Shown: positions 21,494-29,608 of the stretch, piece after piece | Numbering within the stretch: position 1 is the stretch's first letter | How the letters are laid out: each line of letters starts with the position of its first letter | NCBI GenBank assembly: GCA_002261195.1 | Contig: MVBO01000167.1 | Span: 1-29,608, forward strand | Length of the DNA stretch: 29,608 bases | DNA from: Bifiguratus adelaidae | Taxonomy: Eukaryota; Mucoromycota; Endogonomycetes; Endogonales | Direction of reading: 5' to 3' | Position numbers and translations under genes: made by a program | The notes under the pieces: model-generated | The model's database searches: none | What the model was told of the DNA's origin: nothing | What the model saw: only the letters and a program-made list of their open reading frames with translations

Positions 21494-21736
21494 ATGAGTT
21501 GGTTCCCATTCGGCAAAAAGACACCAGAGCAGCCTCTCAGCGATATCAAGTCTGCTTCACATACGTCTGGATATCTTCCGCTCGGTCCTGACGGTCAACC
21601 GCTCAAACCATGTTGTGCTTGTCCCGAAACCAAGAAGCCGCGCGATCAGTGCATTTTCGAGAACGGAGAGGAGGGTTGCAAAGAACTTATTGAAGCTCAC
21701 AGGCAATGCATGCGCAAGTTGGGTTTCAAGGTGTAG
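21494..21736 (+). CDS. COX17: Cytochrome c oxidase copper chaperone COX17
   Basis: Single-exon 80-residue protein that delivers Cu(I) to Sco1 and Cox11 in the mitochondrial intermembrane space for cytochrome oxidase assembly. Seen: [11 protein letters not shown] (Cys40, Cys41, Cys43: copper site), then the twin Cx9C pattern Cys43-x9-Cys53 and Cys62-x9-Cys72, a substrate pattern for the Mia40 import relay. It ends RKLGFKV, as in the family. The start at 21494 (MSWFPFG) gives the usual family length. The upstream ATG at 21461 would add eleven hydrophobic residues and is less likely. Convergent with the chitin deacetylase gene, 215 bp between stops, with an AATAAA near 21912 as a possible polyadenylation signal. 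Family assignment is certain. Confidence 0.95.
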   Translation: MSWFPFGKKTPEQPLSDIKSASHTSGYLPLGPDGQPLKPCCACPETKKPRDQCIFENGEEGCKELIEAHRQCMRKLGFKV

Positions 21737-21951
21737 GTGTACACTATGGTCTGCAGTTGACCGCATCGTGATATACCCGGCTTGATCTCTGCGTTCTCTT
21801 CTATGCGAATCACCTGGACACATTCCTAGATGCCCACTTGCTTGTATTATATGGTGATAGTTGGACATCCTGACACTTCTCTACAATGTAGAATGCTTCG
21901 ATCTCAAAATACAATAAATTTCCCTATTAGCTGTCCCTTACTTTACTCCTA

Positions 21952-23273
21952 TTACAAGAAACGCGCAAAAATCAGGAAAGTAAACAAAGCAATTGCTAGA
22001 GAATGCTTGTAAGGAAGGAGCTGATATGCACCGGAGGTAGAAGCCGATGCAGAGGCAGAAACGTTAGCGGCTGCGGCACTGACTGGAAGTGATCCATTGA
22101 CTTGCTCTTTGTAGTAATACTTGTCACCGAGGCAATCAGCAATGGGCTGGATCTTCCATCCATCCTGCTTCACAATGTTGTAACTCTTCATGGCTTGCGC
22201 AACAGAGATATTGGAGAGTTCATGTTCCAAAACGATGGGCCCACTGTTAGGATCCTTCGTGGCGGCCCATTGGGTGATATTGCCCGAGATCCAATCAGGT
22301 TGAAAGCCATTGCCAGGTACACCGGCCATCCAGTCTTGAGAGTCGTATTGCCAAAGGATGACTTTGAAGCCTAAGGCCTTCATAATCGCGCGAACGCGGT
22401 TGTCGACGTCTCCATGAGGAGGACGCATATACAGAGGGGTTATTCCGGTAATTGCATTGACAACTTCCGCATTCCACATCATTTCGCCCACAATCTGCTC
22501 GTTCGTCATGGTTGTGAGCCAAGGATGAGACCAAGTATGCAATGCAATTTGGTGCCCGTTGGCGTAGGCTTTTTTAAGAGCGGAAGGATACTCGAGGGCA
22601 CGAGATCCGATGATGAACAACGTAGCGTGTTGCTGCTGTTGTTGAAGGAAGTTGTACAACGCAGGTCCCGGTGGCTGTGGTCCGTCATCATACGTCAATC
22701 CCCAGACACCCGCAGGGCAAGCAGCAATATCTCCATCAGCAAGACAATGGGTATAGCTCCATGAACAATAAGGATCGTTTGTGAGTGAGTAGCCCGGATT
22801 GATGGGATTGCCATTGGCATCCATTTTCACCACGGGAATGTCGGGTATACTGGCATTGGCAATCAGCGCCATCCATTCCGGCTTGGGCTAAATTTATCGG
22901 GTCAACATTAGTTATCGAGGGGCCAAGTACTTACCTTGGGTGGAACATCCAAGGCGGGCCAGGTACAACCTCCTGGACATTTCAAAGTGAGCTGTTCTGG
23001 CTGCGCTTGAGGGGTCAGTGCAAAGCCGCTAGTATCAGCACCATAAATATCGCTGCCTACTGGAGCCGTAGCAGCGCTCGGTTTCACGGCTGCAGGAGTC
23101 GAGGCCGCCTTCACTTGGGTCGGACCAGGAGTATCTTTGCTGGTTGCCTTTGTGGTTGTTGCAACATTGCTGGTTGTCTGCGCGGCCTTTGACTGCGAGG
23201 AAGAAGCAGACTGAACAGGAGAGCCTGCTGCTAAAGCAGCAAATGCCAAGAGACTGAAGTATTGTACCTTCAT
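21952..23273 (-). CDS. Chitin deacetylase (CE4), secreted and probably GPI-anchored
   Basis: Predicted 424-residue protein, exons 22935-23273 and 21952-22887 (47-nt intron). Removes N-acetyl groups from cell-wall chitin to give chitosan, the main polymer of Mucoromycota walls. Seen: signal peptide MKVQYFSLLAFAALAAG, a Ser/Thr/Ala-rich linker (about 20-90), then the NodB-like domain. Motif 1 is TYDDGP (178-183, catalytic base and metal Asp). Motif 2 is HTWSHP (metal His230 and His234). Motif 3 is RPPHGD (268-273, with His where Tyr or Phe is usual). Motif 4 is DSQDW, and motif 5 is IVLEHEL (His335). The C-terminus has an Ala/Ser-rich spacer and a hydrophobic end (LAIALFTFLIFARFL), which fits a GPI signal. 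A TATAAA lies 114 bp upstream. Plasma-membrane or wall location is inferred. Confidence 0.93.
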
Positions 23274-23597
23274 GAGTGTATAGTAGGGAGTGGAAGGGGC
23301 GGTCGACTTGTAGCAAGTCGCAAAAGGGTATAACAGAAGCTGACTTCAAGTGAGAGATTTAAGGGTCCAACTACACGTTCAAGCAGCTTTATACGAGGCC
23401 ATTGAGTTACGCGAGAGCAATCTATGTATAACTTCTTCTGGTCATGTCCTTGTGTCACTGCGCACCAATCCGGGTGGATATTTGCCAAATTAGGTGTGCA
23501 GGAGAAACCCAGGAAACAGTATGGTAGGACGAATTCAGGTTCTACGCATATGAGTAATTTCCCATGCTTTCCTTGGTGTCCTGTGCGGGAGGTGACC
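23274..23597. other. Intergenic region, chitin deacetylase promoter
   Basis: 324 bp between the deacetylase start and the ETF-QO stop (both minus strand). It holds a TATA box at 23388; nothing else was recognised. Confidence 0.6.
23388..23393 (-). promoter_or_regulatory. TATA box of the chitin deacetylase gene
   Basis: TATAAA on the minus strand, 114 bp upstream of the deacetylase start codon. Confidence 0.55.
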
Positions 23598-25846
23598 TCA
23601 CGTGTAGACATACTTTGAACAAAGCAACATTAGCAGAGACTTCCAACTGTTCCATAGTATCCGTACCTGAGGACCGCCTCCACCTTCTGGTACCACCCAA
23701 TCAATATTTTGAGATGGATCCTTGATGTCGCACGTCTTGCAGTGGACACAATTCTGTGAATTGATCTGTAGACGTTTCTGGCCAGGATTAGCCTCGTCGT
23801 CAACGTATTCATATACGCCCGCTGTCGTAGTGGTTGAATAAGACGAATATCCAGCAGCCATCAGCACTTACCAGGGCAAAATCGATTCTCTGGACCGTCG
23901 AATATCTTGAGATTACGCTGTACCGGTAAGCTCTTGTCACGGACGCGCAGATGAACGGGCTGATTCTCCGCGTGATTGGTACCACTACGTGATACCGACG
24001 TTAACAAATCAAAGGAAATAACCCCATCCGGCTTGGGGTAGTCAATTGGTGTAGATTCGCTAGCGGGAAACGTCAAAGGAGTGCACAATGCAGCGCTAAC
24101 TGCCATACCTTGCTGGTTTGAGTGTTTGCCAATCAGCAAGTTTGTGCTTAAATGTCCATGGCATCTTTCCCTTCAGGATCAACGTCTCAAGACCGGAATA
24201 AAGGATGCCTCCATACAGGCCAAGAGGAGAGTGGAATGATGGAATACAGTTCCGGACCTCATGAAGCTCTCTGTATACCCATGATTTCTTGAGAGCATCT
24301 TCATAACTTTGCATCGAGATTGGAGTCGAAGAATCCGCATTCGGGTTGGCAGTCAACTCCGCGAACGCGGTTTCTGCGGCCAGCATCCCTGATTTCATCG
24401 CTGTATGGGTACCTTTGATTTTTGGAACGTTCAAAAACCCGGCGGTGCATCCAATGAGAGCACCTCCAGGGAAGTAGAGCTTCGGAATTGACTGGTATCC
24501 ACCTTCGTTGAGTGCACGAGCTCCATATGAGATGCATTGTCCGTTCTCAAGATACTGCCGAATGTACGGGTGATGCTTCAATCGCTATACGGAAACTGTC
24601 AGATACATCTGCGAGCATACTTAAAAACTGTACCTGAAATTCCTTGTAGGGATTGAGATATGGATTAGAGTAATCCAAGCCGACAACCAAACCCAAGGAA
24701 ATGAGTTTCTTCCCATCAGCTTCAAAATGATACATGAAGCTTCCTCCATAGGTATGCATGTCCATCGGCCAACCCAGTGTATGAATGACCTTGCCCGGTT
24801 CAAGCTTGTCGTCTGGGACTTCCCATACTTCTTTGATTCCAATACCGTACTTTTGCGGTTGTGAGTGTTCACGTAAATTGAACTTGCGAAAAAGTGTCTT
24901 TGATAGCGAACCATGGCAACCTTCAGCGAATAGGGTCACCTTAGCGTGAATTGCCATTCCCGCTTCGAAACTTTCCTTGAGATTGAAATCCTTGTCCAAA
25001 CCTACGTCATTCAATGCTATGCCTTTCACCGCACCTGAATCGTTGTAAAGGACCTCAGAGGCAGCAAAACCGGGATAAACCTCCACTCCAAGCTCTTCAG
25101 CTTGTTCGCCAAGCCACTTGACAAAGTTGTTGAGGGATATAATGTAATTGCCCTTGTTATTCATTTGAGGAGGATGAGGTAGGGATATGGCACTCTTTTC
25201 GGTCAAGAACTTCATGGAATCAGATGTTGCCGGTGTCGTTAACGGTGCCTGAATAAAAATCGCGCTCGTCAGGTGATCTCGCCAAGTCACGTTGCGGTAT
25301 TGGACACTTACGCCCTTGTCCTTCCAATCTGGGATCAGCTCATTCAAAGCCCTTGGTTCGATCACAGCACCTGAGAGCATGTGGGCGCCTAGGAATCGAA
25401 GATCAGGGTATGTCCGAGTACTTGAAGTCATTTTCCTCACCTATTTCTCCAGCTTTCTCGACGACCATCACCCGAATATCCTTATTGTTCTCAGCTGCCA
25501 GTTGCTTGAGTCTAATTGCTGCAGAAAGGCCGGAAGGTCCACCTCCGACGATAACAACATCGGTCTCGTCCACAAATCGGTCGGCATGCAATTCCTCAAG
25601 CGAAGGCGTCGAATTGGTTTCGCCAGCAACGGTGGCAAGTCTGCGACTGACAGTGGCTGAAGGTAGAGCTGTCCTCACCAAAGCATGGTTTGCGGTCACC
25701 CAAGGACAGTTGCGCGAAAGCAAGCTTAGACTTCGGTATGGCACAAACTTTGTTGCTTTCGCATTCCAGTTAAACGTTCCTGTCTGCAACGTATAGCGAC
25801 GAGCGCCTCTTGGCAAGGCCAGTGTAAACTGCCGACTAAGCGACAT
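23598..25846 (-). CDS. ETFDH: Electron-transfer flavoprotein:ubiquinone oxidoreductase (ETF-QO)
   Basis: Predicted 643-residue mitochondrial inner-membrane flavoprotein that passes electrons from reduced ETF (fatty-acid and amino-acid oxidation) to ubiquinone. Exons 25441-25846, 25312-25388, 24634-25248, 24109-24584, 23872-24059, 23667-23821 and 23598-23612; introns 49-63 nt. Seen: a basic, Ser/Arg-rich transit region (about 1-75); the FAD dinucleotide fold [15 protein letters not shown] (96-110); GAHMLSGAV across the first splice; [30 protein letters not shown]; and the 4Fe-4S cluster ligands RFCPAG with [17 protein letters not shown]. The protein ends GGGGPQ-YVYT, with only four residues in the last exon. 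The final 54-nt intron (23613-23666) has no stop and is a multiple of three, so its retention would add 18 residues. Family assignment is certain; the last small exon is inferred. Confidence 0.95.
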
Positions 25847-26564
25847 GAGAGCGGATCAAGGTTGGAGTGAGACAAAAGGGGTTCAAATCGAATTGCGTCA
25901 CGTCTTCCCACGGCTGACAAAAATGTGGAGAAATACGTAAAAGGGACGCAGTTTATCTCTGGCATTGGCATCACACTGGTTGTCAAGCACGAGCACAACT
26001 GTATCAGACGATCACTGCTTGCGTCGGGAGTTTTCAACCACGTCAACCCAGTATCGGCAGTGCAACGTGATCGGTTGTGTCGAGTGCGTGTCCATGTAGG
26101 ATTATGAACGAATCTTTCTTCACTAGTCAAATGAGAAGGTCCAAACGATCTTGGTGGCAGCAATCAACTTTCTCGAAGTCTGAGCTTGCAAGACTGCCCT
26201 ATGCAGAGGAATGACGTTTGGAGTTGGATAGAGTATCCCACTTAAGCATGACCTCGACAAAGGCGCATGACCCCAGAAGGTGACGGTAGGAGAGTGTTGA
26301 GCATGCGTTCACGAACCACTTGTGCTTGCATACATATAGCTGTCATATTGAATGCAAGGTACGGGCAAGAAGTCGTCTGAGGCCCGATATCCATATTCAC
26401 ATGACCTACCAAACCCGTCACTACAATACAAATCGCGAGAACACTCTAGACTGCCTATGTCAATACAACCTGAATAACGCTATCATGCGTCTGTGAACGT
26501 AATAATCTTGTCATTTCCCTTTCGTTGACGTAGTTGGCATTGAAACCCAGCCGAGGTTTGAAAA
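25847..26564. other. Intergenic region upstream of ETF-QO
   Basis: 718 bp with no recognisable gene. A TTGCGTCACGTC stretch (25892) lies 46 bp upstream of the ETF-QO start. A 145-codon ORF antisense to the ETF-QO 5' end shows no family features. Confidence 0.55.
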
Positions 26565-26846
26565 ATGCACAGTGATGAAATGAAGAATCCGCAAGATTCC
26601 TCGAACCCTCTCGTCCAGAGCAGATTTACTGTCCCTGGATCACAAAGAGGCAGGTTTAGACAGATGATTTATCATTGCGATGAATGTATTTGTACAGTAT
26701 CGGAGAATAAATATGTTAAGCTTGCGGGTTTTACGGTCTACCAGGAGAGGTGGCACGTGTTGCAGGCGGCACGTAGACGGGAGTATGAAGCTAGGAATAA
26801 GCCAGAAGAGACTAGGAAAATTGGTCGCTATGTTACCTGGTCGTAG
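26565..26846 (+). CDS. Orphan small ORF with a Cys pair (93 aa), possibly a relic
   Basis: 93-residue reading frame, not recognised. It contains HCDECICTV (C-x2-C), followed 25 residues later by QERWHVLQAARRREYE. That arrangement loosely recalls the small zinc region near the N-terminus of some fungal transposase ORFs, but the match is too weak to call. The same frame stays open for 60 codons after the stop at 26844-26846, up to a TGA near 26980, so an interrupted longer reading frame is possible. It lies in the gene-poor right end beside a decayed retroelement. It may equally be chance coding. Confidence 0.2.
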   Translation: MHSDEMKNPQDSSNPLVQSRFTVPGSQRGRFRQMIYHCDECICTVSENKYVKLAGFTVYQERWHVLQAARRREYEARNKPEETRKIGRYVTWS

Positions 26847-27485
26847 AGAAAGTCGCTCGTAAAGTTCCCGCAACAGACTCTGAAATCGAGGTCGTCGCCC
26901 GAAAAGGAAATATCGTACGAAATGCTGTACGAAAGCTTGTGTCATTACAGCTACTCTATGCGGCGGTTCCTGTGGGTTTGAATTGAGATTGGAGGTCAGT
27001 AATGCCTATGCCCAATTGAAACATAAGGTAAGTGCCTACCCTTGCCTGAGTGTCTGCGGATAGGTGCATGATCTCAAAGTTATGTCTGATGTGCTTCTCG
27101 TGGAATCGTACGTTTACACTCCTGACTATATCAATTCTCGAGACTGTAATAACTTTGGAGACAAAGTTTAATCGGGTCTATCTTTGGCTCTACAGGCAGG
27201 TTCAAACTTCTACATAAAGTTTGGCCCATGACCGAGCAGGTTGATTCTGTATCAACTAGGCCCATAACCTTCATTTTATTCAGCTGCATCGGGATGATCA
27301 CATTTGTAAGCCTCGGTCTCTCCTTTGCATGCGCACTGTCAGAGAATTCAACTAACCAAGCTCATCAAGTCAATGCTTTCTGCGAGCATTGGGTCGTGAT
27401 CTTACGAGAACGGACTGTCCATGCTGCTTGCGCCAGCAGTGTTCGTCTTGGCCGTCTGAGGCGTTGACCGGCCTTACAAAGCCAA
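26847..27485. other. Gene-poor region between the orphan ORF and the Gag remnant
   Basis: 639 bp, broken in all frames. No reverse transcriptase, integrase or LTR was recognised, although a pol gene would be expected on this side of the minus-strand Gag relic. Confidence 0.5.
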
Positions 27486-28150
27486 TCCTCACTTGAGGGT
27501 CGACTTTCGGTGGGCAATTGACGACTTGGGATTGCCTTGGCATAAATGGCAGAGACTCGCCTTAGGTGCTTTGTTGTACGGGTGGAATCTTGCGCCATTG
27601 TTGCACATGTTCGCCGATTGCATTTGGAATGGCTTCCTGCCTCGACTCTCCTCAAGCGTGTGTCTCCGTCCGTATAATTGGGGCAAATTTTCCTTTGCGG
27701 GAACCTTGAACAACGACACCTTCTGTTTTGTCCCTTCTTTGAACAAAACCTGCAAAGGACAGTTCAATCCCCGCTTGCAGGACGCATTTGATCACCTCCT
27801 GAGCGGTTTCAAATTTGTTCTTTCCCTCTTGGCGGCGCATCCTGTCCATGGCGCCTTGGCTGATGTTTGGTAGAGCCCAGATGAACATCTCCGCTGCCAT
27901 TGGATTATTTCTGATCTTTGCGTCAGACAGAGCGCTGAGGTATCTGTCAGAGTACATGGCCAGTGTTTCTTCCCTCCTTGGTAGCCATGGTGAACAAAAC
28001 GATCAGGAAATACTTGACGCGCACTGGGGTCTGGAAATGCTCCATACACGTTTTCTGGGCCTCGGACCAACTGGGGCCTCTCTCCAGCAGGTTCTACTCG
28101 ATCCAATTGGATTCAGTCGCATCGAAGCAGATCGGGAGTAGCGATTCCCT
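27486..28150 (-). pseudogene. Decayed LTR-retrotransposon Gag remnant
   Basis: Gag-like coding sequence split over at least three reading frames of the minus strand. Seen in order: ATESNWIE, an in-frame TAG at 28094-28096, LLERGPSWSEAQKTCMEHF, a frame change near 27958-27965, YSDRYLSALSDAKIRNNP, AEMFIWALPNISQGAMDRMR, QEVIKCVLQAGIEL, a second frame change near 27650-27700, and LCHLCQGNPKS, which could be a worn zinc knuckle. The order (capsid-type helical region, then a C-x2-C element) fits a Ty3-like Gag. No protease, reverse transcriptase or flanking LTR was seen, so the element is a fragment. Family is inferred from sequence style. Confidence 0.6.
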
Positions 28151-28267
28151 TTACTAATCAGAGGTGGACTAAGTATAATTAAACAGATCGACACTAGAAT
28201 TTGAGTAAGAGAGTGAATCAGGTCGGCGTGCTAAGGTTCAAGAGTAAGTGGAGACTTTGGAAAACGA

Positions 28268-29607
28268 TACAGTATTCGCCTTTGAAGGACAAAGTTCGAA
28301 TTTGTTGGACAGTTACATATTTGAGTCAATGTACTGTAGCAGAATGGTGAGCTATGTCGCCATACAGTAGTTCCAATCATCGCCCACAGCATTCCGCTGG
28401 CACTTTTGAGGAGAGAATACTGTAGGACGGAATCGCACTGTACCGTACCGTACATTGAGATTGGAGTCATTAGCAGAAAGGGTACTGTATACTGTATGCA
28501 GTACTGTAAATGCATCTGCACCATGGCCTACAGTACTCTACTGGACTGTACTGTAAGTCATGTTTTACCGTACTACGGCACTGTACGTGATTTAAACTAA
28601 CACAGAGTGTAAATGGATACAGTAGGTGGGTAACATTAAAGTAAATTTACAGTACTTACAGACCAGTATAGCAAAGTTTGGTACTCGATTTGCGGATGGG
28701 CACGCTTGCCCACCATAACACAATAGCTTCAAATTACAATATGTAGAGTTTCATTTGTTCTCCTTCGTTCACAATTTACATGTATCATACCTCGTATAAT
28801 ACAGGCATCGAATACAGTAAAGTACAGTGGGGCTGGCAGAAATGCCAACCAAGAAACTTGGTACTGTACAACTTGAATTTCATTTCACAGTACGTGCTGC
28901 AGTATTACAGTACTTAAAGTATACTGTTAATCTGCAGATGTTGCTTATTATACTGTACAGTAACTTAGAGGACTACACGAAAGAGTTATCATCGACGTTT
29001 ACAGTATCTGTATTTTGGTACGGACCCTTGGCTACTTCATCTGAGACCTACTGCACTGTACGAGGTGTAAAGGCTACTGATCCCTACTACAAAGTCTTAG
29101 TGGCAAGAGTTGCCCACAACAGTAAGTCAAAAGGATACTGTATGCGAATTATTAAACATGGGAAGCTACTGTAGAGTAAAGTGTTTACTACTGTACAGTG
29201 GTCGCTGGAAACGTCCCCGGAAAGGAAGACATTATATGCAATTGTGAGTGCTGCAAGAAGGCAATGTTACAGTACAGTAAAGATCAAAGCTAAGACAATG
29301 GCTCAAGACATCCGATCGGCACAATCAGTACAATAATCACGAATACGGTATCACGGCTTGTCAGTGAACGTGTATTACTGTATTTAGACTTTCAATACAG
29401 TATCTCAATTTACTGTACTTGTACGTCCATGCGTATGGACAACGCGGTATTGTTGAGTACTGTACGACATTTACGGTACTTACTTCAATGATAAAGCATG
29501 AAGTACAGTACTTTGAGCCAATGAGGATACCGTATACAGTACTGTAGTATGGCACGGTAATGTGACGACTCGAGGTTGCTAGCAGATACTGTACAGTAAG
29601 TACTGTA
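28268..29607. repeat. Dense dispersed TACNGTA (TACTGTA/TACAGTA) palindromic-word region
   Basis: About 39 copies of ACTGTA or its complement TACAGT counted by eye in 1.34 kb (chance expectation about 0.7), most inside TACTGTA/TACAGTA. Several are fused into 12-bp perfect palindromes: TACTGTACAGTA at 28951-28962 and 29587-29598, TACAGTACTGTA at 29535-29546. TACCGTA/TACGGTA variants also occur (for example 28441-28452, 28566 and 29344). Spacing is irregular (0 to about 140 bp), so it is not a tandem satellite. No coding sequence is credible here. The region continues past the window end. Confidence 0.9.
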
Positions 29608-29608
29608 A

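Noticed and set aside
25873..25895. GGTTCAAATCG, like a tRNA B box.
   Set aside because: The flanking bases cannot form a T-arm stem and no A box or acceptor stem was found.
25726..26163. 145-codon minus-strand ORF overlapping the ETF-QO 5' end.
   Set aside because: It is out of frame with the conserved ETF-QO sequence and has no signs of coding or splice links.
26597..26616. GGTTCGAG on the minus strand, like a tRNA B box.
   Set aside because: No 5-bp T stem and no cloverleaf partner sequences.
27228..27467. 79-codon plus-strand ORF with a hydrophobic start.
   Set aside because: It lies in a frame-broken region next to the Gag relic, has no homologue that I recognise and no good context.
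28827..29174. 115-codon plus-strand ORF in the TACNGTA region.
   Set aside because: It runs through many copies of the repeated word, has no family features and probably arises by chance.

Overview
This window is nuclear DNA of a filamentous fungus, most likely an early-diverging (Mucoromycota, Mucorales-like) species. Genes are densely packed on both strands and are broken by many short GT-AG introns, mostly 46-74 nt. The products are eukaryotic: a DEAH helicase, SNAPC3, COX17, ETF-QO and a chitin deacetylase. An HSPA12-type Hsp70 and a SNAPc subunit 3 fit an early-diverging fungus better than an ascomycete. The lineage is an inference from gene content. Exon boundaries were worked out by hand from splice signals, reading phase and family conservation, and none has been checked against transcripts.

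Layout. 1-3739: three minus-strand genes in tandem, read right to left: an AlaX-type alanyl-tRNA editing protein with a frameshift, an HSPA12-like Hsp70, and the 5' part of a TANGO2/NRDE gene that runs off the left edge. 3740-4416: a divergent promoter region with CT microsatellites. 4417-7011: an intronless secreted subtilisin (S8). 7127-13671: three minus-strand genes: a two-finger C2H2 protein, a membrane-anchored cPLA2-like phospholipase (5 exons) and an F-box/leucine-rich protein. 13755-16420: a DHX33-type DEAH helicase (11 exons), divergent from the F-box gene across only 83 bp. 16577-17906: an unrecognised type I membrane protein (minus) with a telomere-like box upstream. 18672-20906: SNAPC3 (6 exons, plus). 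21494-21736: COX17 (plus). 21952-23273: GPI-type chitin deacetylase (minus). 23598-25846: mitochondrial ETF-ubiquinone oxidoreductase (7 exons, minus).

The right-hand 3.5 kb differs from the rest. From 25847 there is no convincing intact gene, only an orphan ORF and a broken retrotransposon Gag remnant (about 27486-28150, minus). From 28268 to the window end the DNA is saturated with a 7-bp palindromic word, TACNGTA, mainly TACTGTA and its complement TACAGTA. I count about 39 copies of its ACTGTA/TACAGT core by eye in 1.34 kb, against roughly a dozen in the other 28 kb. This is the strongest unexplained signal in the window.

The genes are a typical mixed fungal neighbourhood, not a pathway cluster. 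There is housekeeping RNA work (DHX33, SNAPC3), mitochondrial respiration (COX17, ETF-QO), wall and extracellular enzymes (chitin deacetylase, subtilisin), and lipid and protein turnover (cPLA2-like, F-box).
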